Below, piece by piece: positions 21,300-31,736 of a stretch of 64,000 nt of DNA. The notes beneath the pieces are model-generated. The model made no database searches, was not told the DNA's origin, and saw only the letters and a list, made by a program, of their open reading frames with translations. A program made the translations under genes and the position numbers. This stretch comes from Salisapilia sapeloensis (taxonomy: Eukaryota; Oomycota; Peronosporomycetes; Peronosporales; Salisapiliaceae): positions 1 through 64,000 of the forward strand of contig JAADVB010000080.1 of assembly GCA_023334545.1 (NCBI GenBank). The letters run 5' to 3'. Numbering within the stretch: position 1 is the first letter of the stretch; each line of letters starts with the position of its first letter.

Positions 21300-22358
21300 A
21301 TGTTTGCGAAAGAGAATTTAGTGACTTTCTTGGCATTTGCGGGATGCTATAGTATCGTGCGGTTTACCTACAGTCCAAGATACCATATTTGCACATTTGA
21401 TAATATAGTTATTCCATGTAGATTCAGGCGATGCTGTTGATTATCCTAGGAGCGATTTTAACGGGTAACGAGCATTACCATCAACTTTTCGGACTCACGA
21501 TCAAGCACACCGGGGGAGGCCTGATAGTTACAGGAGTTGTCTACTTCTTGGTGGCTGGGCTTGGATTATGCACTGCCAGAACTCAAAACAAGTTCCTTCT
21601 TCTAGTGGTAGCATCTACATTAAGATTGGTTTTTCGTTCGCTTACCTACGTCAATGTCTATTTAATAGCAAGTGGTCATTCTCGGCGTCATTGTCTTCCT
21701 GCAAGCTTTGCTTGGCACCGTAGGATTGACGGCAACGTACGCCCCAATTTCCTTTCAACAACAACTCTCGTGCACGACAGTGGGTTTATATAACGTCATG
21801 TCTGAAGAAGAGCGGAAAACTTGTGATGACTTTGAGAGAAGTGACATGTTTGCCGGGACAACTTTGGTCTGGCATTCCTATTTCCTGAACAGCATGGACG
21901 CTGGGCCTGATCGAGCAATGGTCTTAAACTTTGAGGCGGAGAACTTTTGCTGTGGCAATGGTTTGCCGCTTCATTGTGTTACCGACCTCCGTTCATTTCC
22001 ATCATCCCACCTTACAACTGACATCATCTACGACATGAGACAACCATGCTCAACTGAAAGTAAATCCTATTATTTGCCATCGGAAGAATGCAATGAAAAA
22101 GGATACTGTGTGTATGACCTTCCAAGAGGAATCTGTGGTGACTACCCAGTTACGTCAACCACGAGAGGATGCAGCAGTTTTATATATTCAACGTTATCGT
22201 ATCAAGTGTCTGTAATGGCCATACTGGTTCTCGTCCTACTACTTTTCCCGGCTACTTTCATTCTTATTTCTCTGTGTCTGTGCTACAAGCGTCGGGACCA
22301 AGACGTCGTGCCTACTATCGACTTTGCAAGCAAAGTCAAAATCTTTTCAGACGGATAA
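21300..22358 (+). CDS. Tetraspanin-like four-helix membrane protein (three exons)
   Basis: Exons 21300-21356, 21422-21607 and 21669-22358 give 310 residues. Helix 1 spans the first intron (FLAFAGCYSI joined to IQAMLLIILGAIL). Helices 2 and 3 are GGLIVTGVVYFLVAGLGL and VVILGVIVFLQALLGTVGL. Next is a large Cys-rich outer loop with the diagnostic CCG motif (ENFCCGNG) plus six or more further Cys, then helix 4 (VSVMAILVLVLLLFPATF) and a short basic tail. Tetraspanins organise plasma-membrane protein assemblies. The first intron uses a GTGCGG donor and is supported mainly by restoration of a full first helix. If it is wrong, the protein starts at 21431 with a shortened helix. The partners are unknown. 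Confidence 0.78.
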
Positions 22359-22426
22359 CTTCGACAATGCCGAAGGCTTCTTCCAACTGGGTCAGATTTC
22401 ACGACAAAGCTCGTCAGATCTCACTA

Positions 22427-23600
22427 CTACGACGACAAGTTGGCCCATGCCTCATTTGCCTCTCCGCTCTTTTTAGCGTCAGCATTTTGGGCTGTCCTTC
22501 TTTGTGAAGCTTTAGTAGTCACCCTTCCAACAATACGTCGAGCTTCGTCCAGTCTTGTGATAATCAAATAGCAAGCTTGGCATACTGTGACCATTTCGTA
22601 GTGATTTCTCACATTGCTTCGGCCTATTTCACCTATCGGAAGAGCAACGAGTTGAGAACGAGCCGGATGCGAAAACATTAAAACAAATATATGGAAATGG
22701 TCGTTACCAAAATACTCGGATTGCGGGTTCCACAGTGTACTCTGCAACGTTCGGATACGTTGGTCCAGAAGAAGGTCAAACATATCTTTTGACTGTGCAT
22801 CTGAATGCGACAGAGCAAAAGTTTGATCAAGTGCCGCTGCGTTTCGCGTTCCAAATTCCTCCAAAAATCTAGATTCTTCATTCGAGAGACGTAGCGATCG
22901 ACGGGTAACTTGATGTAGAGCTAAAGTGCAATCCAAACGTTTAATTGCATTCGCTCCTACTAGCAACCGTTGCCACTGACAAAAAGACCCATTTGTGCAT
23001 TTATTTCGACCGGGGCAAGTGGTAGAGCTCTGGAAACATAACAAGACAGTAATCGCATTAGAATAGCAATATTGACAAAATCTCTATGAATATTACCTTT
23101 CGAGTAGCAACTGGTGCCGATGCTGGGCGCTTAGTTTGGCTCTGCATGTCAGAACTAAAGACAATACCATTCATTCTTTGAAGTACCAATCGGGCAGTTG
23201 GAGTGCTCTTAAACTCAACAGTAAGCGCCCGAATCTGCGTTCGAAATCCTTTTTCAAGTTCCGAAATGATAGATCGAAGGATTTGAGAAGTCATCCTTTC
23301 TAAGTTATAAGCAACTTCTTCGGAGGCTTTCTTACGTGACAACCATCGTCGGTGATTCACCGAGTACTTACTCGGCGGCTTTTCGGAAAGTGCCTCGTCA
23401 TTCGATTCTGGATTGATTGGGAGCATTCGTATACCCATGAGCGCGTTGTACTTGAGAACTACACTAGAATCATACTGCGATCGAATGATGGAACATGTAG
23501 GTTGGCAAATAGCGGGCATAAGCAAGAAAGTTTGCAGCCAGAAATCTTTGTCGTGAATAGACACATCCATATCGGTCCTTAGTAATTTCCGACGCTTCAT
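22427..23600 (-). CDS. Unknown protein (two exons)
   Basis: Exons 23600-23097 and 23029-22427 join in phase and give 368 residues. I recognise no domain. Visible features: a basic N-terminus (MKRRKLLRTD), a predicted helical stretch around ASEEVAYNLERMTSQILRSIISELEKGF, five Cys in two clusters, a hydrophobic segment DHFHIFVLMFSHPA, and an Ala/Lys/Gln-rich hydrophilic tail. Composition is that of a soluble protein. The frame also stays open upstream of the ATG (23601-23640) after a possible AG acceptor, so there may be a 5' exon (see the 23601-24298 entry). The stop lies 68 bp from the convergent tetraspanin gene. Confidence 0.6.
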
Positions 23601-24298
23601 TGCTCCATTCTGGTCGACCTTAATATCACGTCGCTTATCTGAGTAAAATATTGTAGTTTGGTATGCGTAGTAAGTCTACTTACGTAGTATATAGTTGCTA
23701 CGTAGCCATCCTTTCGCTTGTCATCTGATCTGTTTGACAAATATTTTCTTATACCATCTTCTGTGTAGCTCCTTGAAGGTTTTCGGCAGACCTCCTATCT
23801 CACATAGCAATGAAATCTAGGTTGAAAGCGCAAGCAATATCTCGCAAAGTAGTTACTCCCGTTTTAATAGATGAATAGTACCATTCTTTTACTCTTCCTT
23901 TTTCCATAACGATCACATCTCCAATATCAACCTTCGATCTGTTCATTAAATCGTTTGAATGATGATAGTTAGCCTTGACTATTAGTATTGAATCCGCACC
24001 TTCGCGCATTCAAGGTTTCATACACGCTTCAATGACCACATTAGACATCTCATAAATATTTGTGAATCCAAATCATTGCGTACTAAAGCCATCTTCGTAT
24101 TTGCAGTTCTGTATTCTCAGCAATTTGCAAGGCAAGATCTTCTCCGCGCAAATTGCCATCAAGATGACCGCTTCCAAACACCTCGTGACGTTTCATAATC
24201 TGAATCTGAATCAACAAAAATATCTCGTGCATTCCACTTTTATTTTTAGTCTCCTCCAAGAAAGCTTTTGTCTAGCATCATCCTTTCTGTACCCAAAA
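23601..24298 (-). other. Coding-like but interrupted minus-strand stretch
   Basis: Between the unknown gene and the REEP gene the minus strand reads as protein in pieces. 24009-23800 is open for 69 codons (REGADSILIVKANYHHSN... to ...DIACAFNLDFIAM). A neighbouring frame gives GLPKTFKELHRRWYKKIFVK, and a frame near 24200-24085 gives MKRHEVFGSGHLDGNLRGED. The pieces are separated by TGA/TAG codons or frame changes, and the introns needed to join them would be unusually short (30-45 bp). It may be the unresolved 5' end of the gene ending at 22427, a separate small-exon gene, or a decayed gene. I recognise no domain. Confidence 0.3.
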
Positions 24299-25224
24299 AT
24301 GATCTTTCAAGCATCTAGTCAAGCGCTCATGTTAGCTTTTCTCCCGTGATCTCTGCTATTGACTGTCTCTCGTAACTCATACCTGGATCTATGTAGGTAC
24401 TATGGGATTACGGCGAGAGCGTATCGCTCCCTCCAGCTCATATCTGGACCAGAAAAGGCGATAACCCTGGACAATCTTCGACCTATGCTGGAAATTTGGT
24501 GCGTCATATATCTTTTCGAATGATGAATTCATTTCGAGTAACTCCAACTAGGCTTGTACTAGCTCTGACCATTCTTTACGAATCCTATTTTGAGTTTGCT
24601 GTGTCATGGTGCGTATTGCTGCCTTAAGATCGGCCGATTATCCTCTATTAGAAGCTCGAATGACTATTCAAACGGACACCTGATAGGTTTCCGCTGTACT
24701 ATTTGGGCAAGCTATTCTTCTTGGCATCACTGCTCTTCCCGCAATCCGTCGTACGTAATCAAAATATTTCTACTCATGATGTCGCTACAGGGTCGAATCA
24801 TTTTGAATGAACGTGTAGTTTCCTCACGTGCTCTATGAAAATCTTGCGATGCCTGTTATTCTCGCACTCAAAGAGCAATTTGACATGAAGTTGCTACCAG
24901 CGCTCGAAAAGTTGCTCATCACGTAATTAGATTTTCTTTTTTAACCTTACGATTATGTTCTAACCGAGTTTTTAATCTTTTAAGGCATGCTTATTGGCTT
25001 TACGAGTCTGTCATGCATCGGTCGCTCGAACTCATGACCGACGAAGAGCTGTGTGACCTTCAGAAAGGATTAGAAACAAGGTTGGCTAGTATCGAGGTAT
25101 GTAAACGATTTATCTTTATTTTTTAACACGAAGCTGTCATTTGAACGCGTCCATTATATAGGAAGAGATGGTGAAGCGCGAGCACATCAGCAAAGTGAAA
25201 ACATTGATGGGTGATGTGGAGTAG
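24299..25224 (+). CDS. REEP/HVA22 (TB2/DP1) family ER-shaping protein (seven exons)
   Basis: Exons 24299-24345, 24397-24498, 24552-24608, 24687-24750, 24819-24922, 24985-25096 and 25162-25224 give 182 residues. No single exon exceeds 112 nt, so the gene is easy to miss. The product reads MIFQ...LAFLPYYGITARAYRSLQ, NLRPMLEIW, ESYFEFAVSWFPLYYLGKLFF and FPHVLYEN, then a charged helical tail ending KVKTLMGDVE. This is the TB2/DP1/HVA22 pattern: two hydrophobic hairpins with the SWFPLYY and LYE motifs. Family members curve tubular ER and act in membrane traffic and stress responses. Every junction is GT..AG and keeps phase, and the start fits the family N-terminus. Confidence 0.87.
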
Positions 25225-27152
25225 GACGAGCGTAGCATTCAAATAATCATGTGAATCCGCATGATAGCAATATTTTCACTTAAAAGGCCGAATCTCTTGC
25301 TTCATTCTGTTATAGCTTTTACTGCACCAACTTATGACGAGTGAAGCACTCCAGAGATCATTACGGATAGTTTTAAGACTAACATCGAAACAAGCTACTT
25401 AGATACCACGGAAGTAGATAAAAGTCAATTAACATACTTGCGGTGCACTTCTACAATGTACGTATTGGTAGGAAGCAAATGGACATATTCATGCTAGGAC
25501 ATGTATAATTGAATGGGTTATCAAAGAGTGTTGCGACAGAAAGTTTGTGAAAGAGGGTATCAAACGGAAAATGTTGTCTTCTCTTATATATATCGCTTTA
25601 AAATCTACAATACTCATCGGAAATTTTAGGTTACTAGAATCGACCAGCAAGTCGTAAGCATGAGGTAGCTCATGCATATGCGTTCACAGATATTAATTTT
25701 GATCCAACCCCAAGAAGAACAATTTGCCGAAATGGTAGTGAATAGACTCGAGTAACTTGCATGCACACGTTGAATCGGACATTATGCATATCAGTGCATT
25801 TTTGTCCAAGAAGAAGTGCGATGCTGGCTGACACAAACCGTCTTTCCAACTGCTACGATAGAGTAAGATGCGAATCCTTCCGTTGGCCAATATACAGCAG
25901 ACGCTAAAGCTGGAGTTTTCCTGTACAAACGAAAAGTCGGTTGTTTACGATACAAGTATGAAGTTGTAGGCAACTCGTATGTATGTGATACTCGTTTCCC
26001 TCGTACATGCGAAAGTTTGTAAGATTACTGTCCTTCAGACCAGATCCATCTCCCTATATGAGGCCAAGCCGGCTTCTGTATAATTCTGTTAGGCATCACT
26101 ACCCTGAAGAGTCACAAATCGGTCGAGACGTTTTGGGTAGTTGCTAGTGTTTCTCGCAAGAACTTCAACAGCTTAATGTTGACTGCTCACTCAACTGCGG
26201 TTATATACGCAAGTGTATGACCCGGCAAGTAGGTTACCACAAGTCTTGCTTGCCAATAACAGGTTATTAATCGAAATTTGTTGGCTCGTCTAATATTGAG
26301 ATGGAAGTGGCTTTAGCACTCCTTTGGACATTTGCTCAATAGCTAGATACATATAGATCGATCCGAGTTGTCTTGAAGCCAAGGTTACCACATCAAATGG
26401 AATAATCGCGGATAAAAATTTTGGTCTTGGAGTAACTCATCGGACTTGCGACGGCTATTTGCACACGTAATACAACGAACATTTACGGCGCTTCATCACT
26501 CACAGTCGTGCTTCCCGCGAGATCCGTGACTTTTGTCGTTTCGTTGGTCTGGGCGCCTGCCTAGCCAAGATTGGAACTTTCAAAGTTTAGTATACGTAAA
26601 TGGAAAGTATCGTCTGCCAGAAGATCTTGCTCGACGGCCCGTGCATCATCCTTCTTGGATTAGCTGATTTATAGAGTGGATATCTTGCTTCCGAACCCCG
26701 GCGTAGTACAGCTCGAAAATTTCTGACCATGGAGATTTTTGGATGTAAAATCAAAGCTGAGATCACCAGATTTATATTAGGCTCTCTGTCGTCCTCGACA
26801 AGATCAAGTAGGTTGTCATAGGGCATATTGACACAGCTATATTAAAAGGGACATTGAATTAGCATGGAAGCCAAACTGAATTGTCAACGGTCTTGCGCTA
26901 AGCTTTGAATTTATAAAAGATTATAAATCAACAATAAGTATCCAAACACGATCGGATTATCTATATTCATTGATAACTTCTTTAGGGGTATCTTCTCTTC
27001 AATCAGCGTCTAAGACTTGCTGCTCTGCAATATTGATATCACCACCTCCCAAAGCAAAACAATAAGCTTTCAAGTCTTACACAACCACTCAAACACATAC
27101 AAGTGTGGTTGATCAAGCAGTTTATCCATTTCAAAACTTTTTCCTAGCCTAC
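25225..27152. other. Long gene-poor region
   Basis: About 1.9 kb, AT-rich, without a complete gene I can build. Two fragments look coding. A plus-strand run from about 26471 to 26590 reads EHLRRFITHSRASREIRDF and ends at a stop; a minus-strand frame at 26826-26587 starts MPYDNLLDLVEDDREPNINL. They converge and overlap by a few bases. Neither could be extended with confidence or named. No retroelement motif (RT, integrase, RNase H) or terminal repeat was found by eye. Confidence 0.4.
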
Positions 27153-29387
27153 CTATCGTCGATGACTTTGCGAACGGAAGTTATTAAAGAACTGGAGCAT
27201 CTTGTCATCGATTTGGGGTTGGACATTGCCGATGGCTGCTTCAAAATGTCTCGCAGCGACCTCATTGGCATTTTCTGGGTCCTCTTCCATCGCCGCCATG
27301 GCAGCTTCACGACAGACCGCATAGAGCTCTGCACCAGAGTAAAGATTGGTTTTCATCGCGACTTGGTTCATATCGACATCCTTCGCCAACGGCATTTTCT
27401 TGCAGTGGATTGACAAGATCTCACGTCTAGCTTCTTCATCCGGTGGTCCAACGTACAGTACTCGGTCGATTCTTCCTGGTCGCATCAACGCATCGTCAAT
27501 CAGATCCGGACGGTTGGTCGCAGCCACCACCAGCACTTGCTTCAGCGGTTGTATACCGTCCAACTCGGTCAGCAGTTGACTCAAGACACGATCCGCTACT
27601 TGAGAGCTTCCAGAGCTCCCTCGCTGCGACGCAATGGCATCGATTTCATCAAAGAAGACGACTGTTGGAGCTGCCGACCGGGCTTTCCGGAATAACTCCC
27701 GCACCGTGCGTTCAGACTCGCCTACCCACTTACTAAAGAGCTCAGGTCCTTTAACTGCGACAAAGTTCATAGAGCTCTCAGTCGCCAACGCCTTAGCTGT
27801 CAGTGTCTTAGAGCAGCCAGGAGGTCCGTACAAGAGCACTCCTTTCGGAGGCCGGATGCCCATGCGTACAAAGGCTTCTGGATGCTGCAGTGGCCACTCC
27901 ACTGCCTCCTTTAGCTGCTGCTTGAGGAAGGACTGACCTCCAATGTCTTTCCAAAGGACATGTGGGACACTCACAGCGATTTCTCTCAATGCACTTGGTT
28001 GGATCCCAATCATTGCTTTCTTGAGGTCGGCTTCTTCCACTATAAAACTTTTCTCTTCTGCTTCGATAGGATCGTCCATGCCAGCACTCGAGCGATGGAG
28101 CGCCAAGAGCGCTGCTTCCTTACACAAAGCTTCTAAATCCGCTCCAACAAAGCCATGAGCATCATTACTGAGCTTATTTAACCCTTCAGACGAGATGGAG
28201 TGAGGGATTCGATCGAGAAGGATGCGGAGAACCTCCTTTCGATCGTCTGCGTTAGGGACTGCAATCTCCACTTCACGATCGAACCGACCAGGACGCCTGA
28301 CGGCCGGGTCTAATGCGTTCGGACGGTTCGTAGCAGCTAGAACAACTACGCCTGAAGCTTGTTGTAATCCATCGAGCAGCGTCAAGAGCGTCGCAACTAG
28401 ACGCTTCTCCATTTCACCCACTCGAGCATCTCGCTTTGGACATAAAGCATCGATTTCATCGATAAAGACAAGCGACGGAGCCTTCTGCGCTGCTTGTGTG
28501 AAAACTCGTCGGAGATTCGCCTCACTTTCGCCAACGTACTTGCTCACGAGCTCTGGGCCGTTGACGAGAAAGATTTCCGCTTGGAGTTCACTCGCGAGGC
28601 TGCGAGCAATCAGAGTCTTGCCTGTACCAGGTGGACCGAAGAGTAGTACTCCCTTTGGTGGGGGCAAGGCATATTGCGCAAAGACCTCTGGGTTGGTCAG
28701 CGGTTGCTCTAGAATCTGTCGGATCGTATCAATCTCCTTGTGGAGACCGCCGACAGCCTTCAGTCCTGAGGCTTTTGTAGGTTCACTGTTTTGCTCATCT
28801 AGGACAATCTCGGGGTTATACTCGACGGACAGCGAAGTCTTGGTATCAACACGGTAGATGCTTTGACGAGTATCCGTCGAATCGTGCACACCGGATACGC
28901 TGTCGACCGAAAAAACTTTCTCGCGACCACGCAACGGAATAGAGATCCTAGCATCAGTGTGAATCATGACGCCATCCAACATGACTTGGATACATTGTTG
29001 TAGTCGCTTGCGCTCCGTTTCTGATAATTGGATGGACCCGACGGATCGGAGTGTCACGTGCGTGGCGATTCGCTTGGCGATCCACGATCGACTAGCTTCC
29101 TGCAAGGTCTGGATGGCCACTTGACCAAATTGAGCGCAATGCGCTTCCCACACCCGACTGATCGCAAGCTGTTGTCTCTTAAGACTGTCCATTGGCCATA
29201 CGATCCCACAGAAGACGAGCTGTCTTCCGCCCTCGCGCGTCTTGACATACAGCACGATGGGTGTGCCTGCCGCGATGCCCAACGCCGCCAGCTCCTGCGG
29301 ACACACATATACCTTGCTCTGGCCTTGCGCCGAGCGACTGCCTGCGCGGACGAACTGTACGGCGAACGATCGATGATCAATCGTCAT
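27153..29387 (-). CDS. AFG2/SPATA5-type AAA+ ATPase
   Basis: Intronless, 744 residues from the ATG at 29387. An N-terminal double-psi-like domain is followed by two AAA+ modules. D1 has Walker A GPPGTGKT at 251-258 and Walker B LVFIDEIDAL with an Arg-finger RRPGRFD. D2 has Walker A GPPGCSKT, Walker B VVFFDEIDAI, and MRPGRID. The odd Cys-Ser in the D2 Walker A is typical of AFG2/SPATA5 and separates it from CDC48/p97 (GPPGCGKT). AFG2 releases Rlp24 from pre-60S ribosomes; SPATA5 acts similarly in animals. LSG1, another 60S maturation factor, is encoded 13 kb to the right. The gene is divergent from the NACHT-like gene with about 250 bp between starts. Confidence 0.93.
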   Translation of the reverse strand: MTIDHRSFAVQFVRAGSRSAQGQSKVYVCPQELAALGIAAGTPIVLYVKTREGGRQLVFCGIVWPMDSLKRQQLAISRVWEAHCAQFGQVAIQTLQEASRSWIAKRIATHVTLRSVGSIQLSETERKRLQQCIQVMLDGVMIHTDARISIPLRGREKVFSVDSVSGVHDSTDTRQSIYRVDTKTSLSVEYNPEIVLDEQNSEPTKASGLKAVGGLHKEIDTIRQILEQPLTNPEVFAQYALPPPKGVLLFGPPGTGKTLIARSLASELQAEIFLVNGPELVSKYVGESEANLRRVFTQAAQKAPSLVFIDEIDALCPKRDARVGEMEKRLVATLLTLLDGLQQASGVVVLAATNRPNALDPAVRRPGRFDREVEIAVPNADDRKEVLRILLDRIPHSISSEGLNKLSNDAHGFVGADLEALCKEAALLALHRSSAGMDDPIEAEEKSFIVEEADLKKAMIGIQPSALREIAVSVPHVLWKDIGGQSFLKQQLKEAVEWPLQHPEAFVRMGIRPPKGVLLYGPPGCSKTLTAKALATESSMNFVAVKGPELFSKWVGESERTVRELFRKARSAAPTVVFFDEIDAIASQRGSSGSSQVADRVLSQLLTELDGIQPLKQVLVVAATNRPDLIDDALMRPGRIDRVLYVGPPDEEARREILSIHCKKMPLAKDVDMNQVAMKTNLYSGAELYAVCREAAMAAMEEDPENANEVAARHFEAAIGNVQPQIDDKMLQFFNNFRSQSHRR

Positions 29388-29640
29388 GGGTGATCGAGTG
29401 AGTAACAAGTTGACTTGCTTCAGCCGGTTTTATTCGAACGCCTCCTTTCCGTGTTGTATGCTCTCTCGCACTTTGATTTTACGTCCGATTCGACAGTGTT
29501 CAGCAAAGGGGGATGTGCAGTTAAAGACACCCGAAAAAATCGAATTTTCTTACGACGTATTTTCCACTTCTTGTACCACCATCCACTATTGCGAATAGGA
29601 GTTCCATCTCCTCATTTTCGTTCGTGGAAGACAGCACAGC

Positions 29641-31641
29641 ATGCGCGGATTGAGCCGGAAGTGGAAGGACAAGAGGAAGAGTCGGCGCGGTCCAGAGATG
29701 GACAATTTCCGCTCCACGACCCACGGCGGTGCGTCGTCTTCGGAATGGTCTAGCAGTGACGCATCTCTCGCCAGTCTCGATAAGGAGCCTCTCGTGACGC
29801 ATATCAAGACACGCAACACACATGCTAGTAGTGTCCAGACGGCCGCCACGAGTGAATTTAGTCCCGAGAGCAGTGGTCACTCGGACTCGCCAGACCTGGC
29901 ATCCGTCCAGCAGGACATGACAGCCATGAAAGAGGAGTTCGCGAGCTTTAAGCGAGAGGTCATGAATGAAATGCATGTGATGAAATACGACCTAATGAAG
30001 GAAATGACAATGCTTAAAGGCAGTATCGCACAACTCGCGGATGCGCTCCACACCTCTACATCCTCCTCCCCATCTCCAGAGAGACTGTCGCGAGATCAGG
30101 TCGCCACCATCTCGAAAAAGCCTTCGAGACTCACCAATGGCACCTCGCGATCACCCGGTGGTGAAATTCGCAATGGTGTACGAGATAGCACTGCTCCAAC
30201 GGCCGTTCGTGCAAGCTCTCGCGTTTCTCAGCTCGCTCCTGTCGACGACAAGGCGTTGTCGACCCCTCTCGCGCAGTCAAATATCGACAAAATGTTCCCA
30301 CTCATCGATTTCTCCACGGATATACCTCGTATAGCTGCTCAGCTGCTGGATGGAACACGCATGTGGGCACTGCAGCGAGTGCAGTCGTGGCTAGATTCAG
30401 CTTTTAACGTTGGATCCGATATGATGCTCGCCTGTGTGGGCGACAGTGGCACTGGCAAAACGACGTTTATGGCTGTGTGCTGCGAGCAGTTCCCATCGAA
30501 CATTCTCGCCAGCCACTTTTGTAAGTTTGACCGCAAAGTGCGCAGTGTGCCTCGTCACTTCCTCCTGTCCGTCGTTCACCAAGTGGTGGACAAGATGCCA
30601 GCCTATAAGAACCAGTTGGCGAGACTGAACCTGCGCTACGTGCTTCAGGAAAAGGACGCGTACGTCCTCGCATCCAAGGTCCTGCTCGAGCCTCTCAATG
30701 CAGTGGACGAACCAATTACGCCCATGATGATGGTGATCGACGGCCTAGACCAGTGCGATTCGAACGGTCGTAATGAGCTGTTAGAGTTCTTGTCCGCCAT
30801 TTCCCCTGAGCTCCCCAACTGGCTCGGGATCCTCTTCTCGAGCAAACCAGAGCCAAACCTTGCACAAAAGCTTCCCATCTCATCCATGCTCGACTTTAGT
30901 CCGATCAACAAGAAATTCGTCGAGGACACGTCTCCGTTCATCAACGACATGCTCTCTGTCTTCCATCCGGACGATCAGGAAGAGGCGAAGACGTTGCTGC
31001 AAGAGAAGGCTGGAGGCAACTTCTCCTACCTCGAATTCACAAAGCTGGCGCTGTCTCAGCCGAGCATGGGCAATGGCGGCTCGCACTTCCCATTAGACGC
31101 ACTAGACGACCTGCCCGAATCTCTCTACGCCATATACAATGAGATATTCGAAGACAAGTTTGGTAAGGGACATAGTCGGATATGGCGAAAGGTACAGCCT
31201 CTCCTCCAGCTGATTGTTGCCGCCGCCTCTGGGCCGTACTCGCTCGTGCGCGAGACCAAGGCGCAAGAGCATTTATCCTTATCCAAGGATGAAGCTAAGT
31301 CGATTCGACGAGCGCTGGCAGATATTGTGAGTGTCAAGGACGACGTGTACCGGATCGAGCGGTCAGCAGTGTTTGACTGGCTGACCGCGCCCGAGCGACA
31401 GCATGAAAAGTTTTATTTCAACGTCGACGAAGCGCTGCGTGCGTACAAAGTATACGCCAAGAAGGACACTTCTCAGCGAAGAGGTCAAGATAAAGGCTCA
31501 CCTTCTGGAAGCTCGACGGACGGGTCTGTCATCTCCAAGGACAGCAGTGGCTACCGGACTCCTGATAACAGTTTCGATCGAAAGTCTCGACCAACTCGCA
31601 GCACAGCCGAGCCTGTTAGCATTTTGAAGCGAAGAAATTAA
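29641..31641 (+). CDS. NACHT/STAND-like P-loop NTPase with coiled coil
   Basis: Single exon, 666 residues. Residues 1-85 are Ser/Thr-rich and basic. Residues 90-135 form a Met-rich coiled coil (EEFASFKREVMNEMHVMKYD). Residues 140-215 are disordered. A P-loop NTPase then begins with the lead-in RIAAQLLDGTRMWALQRVQSWL, Walker A GDSGTGKTT at 267-274 and Walker B MMMVIDGLDQCD at about 362-373. Next comes FSSKPEP, where NACHT proteins have sensor 1. A helical region LFxxEKAGGNFSYLEF is also reminiscent of NACHT winged-helix segments. No repeats (WD40, TPR, LRR, ankyrin) follow, and the C-terminus is Ser/Arg-rich. Function unknown. In other lineages this fold acts as a nucleotide switch in signalling or immunity; nothing here proves either. 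Confidence 0.8.
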   Translation: MRGLSRKWKDKRKSRRGPEMDNFRSTTHGGASSSEWSSSDASLASLDKEPLVTHIKTRNTHASSVQTAATSEFSPESSGHSDSPDLASVQQDMTAMKEEFASFKREVMNEMHVMKYDLMKEMTMLKGSIAQLADALHTSTSSSPSPERLSRDQVATISKKPSRLTNGTSRSPGGEIRNGVRDSTAPTAVRASSRVSQLAPVDDKALSTPLAQSNIDKMFPLIDFSTDIPRIAAQLLDGTRMWALQRVQSWLDSAFNVGSDMMLACVGDSGTGKTTFMAVCCEQFPSNILASHFCKFDRKVRSVPRHFLLSVVHQVVDKMPAYKNQLARLNLRYVLQEKDAYVLASKVLLEPLNAVDEPITPMMMVIDGLDQCDSNGRNELLEFLSAISPELPNWLGILFSSKPEPNLAQKLPISSMLDFSPINKKFVEDTSPFINDMLSVFHPDDQEEAKTLLQEKAGGNFSYLEFTKLALSQPSMGNGGSHFPLDALDDLPESLYAIYNEIFEDKFGKGHSRIWRKVQPLLQLIVAAASGPYSLVRETKAQEHLSLSKDEAKSIRRALADIVSVKDDVYRIERSAVFDWLTAPERQHEKFYFNVDEALRAYKVYAKKDTSQRRGQDKGSPSGSSTDGSVISKDSSGYRTPDNSFDRKSRPTRSTAEPVSILKRRN

Positions 31642-31736
31642 TGGTCAAATACTCTGGATAGAGTGCTGCAAGACGAACGTTGTTGGTGTAGCGATCCAAA
31701 GGAAGAACGTGAGGCAACGTGTATCTTAACGCAAAT

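Noticed and set aside
23597-23600. ATGA stop/start overlap suggesting a bicistronic message
   Set aside because: It depends on an uncertain upstream exon ending RSTRMEQ. Such coupling is not expected in a nuclear eukaryotic gene, and other explanations are simpler.
23700-24010. TGA read as an amino acid
   Set aside because: In-frame TGAs in this stretch could suggest a code change, but other genes here end at TGA (for example the K+ channel) in the right place.
25225-27152. Retrotransposon or effector (RXLR/CRN) gene in the gap
   Set aside because: I looked for RT/integrase blocks, long terminal repeats, and signal peptides followed by RXLR or LFLAK motifs. None was found by eye.
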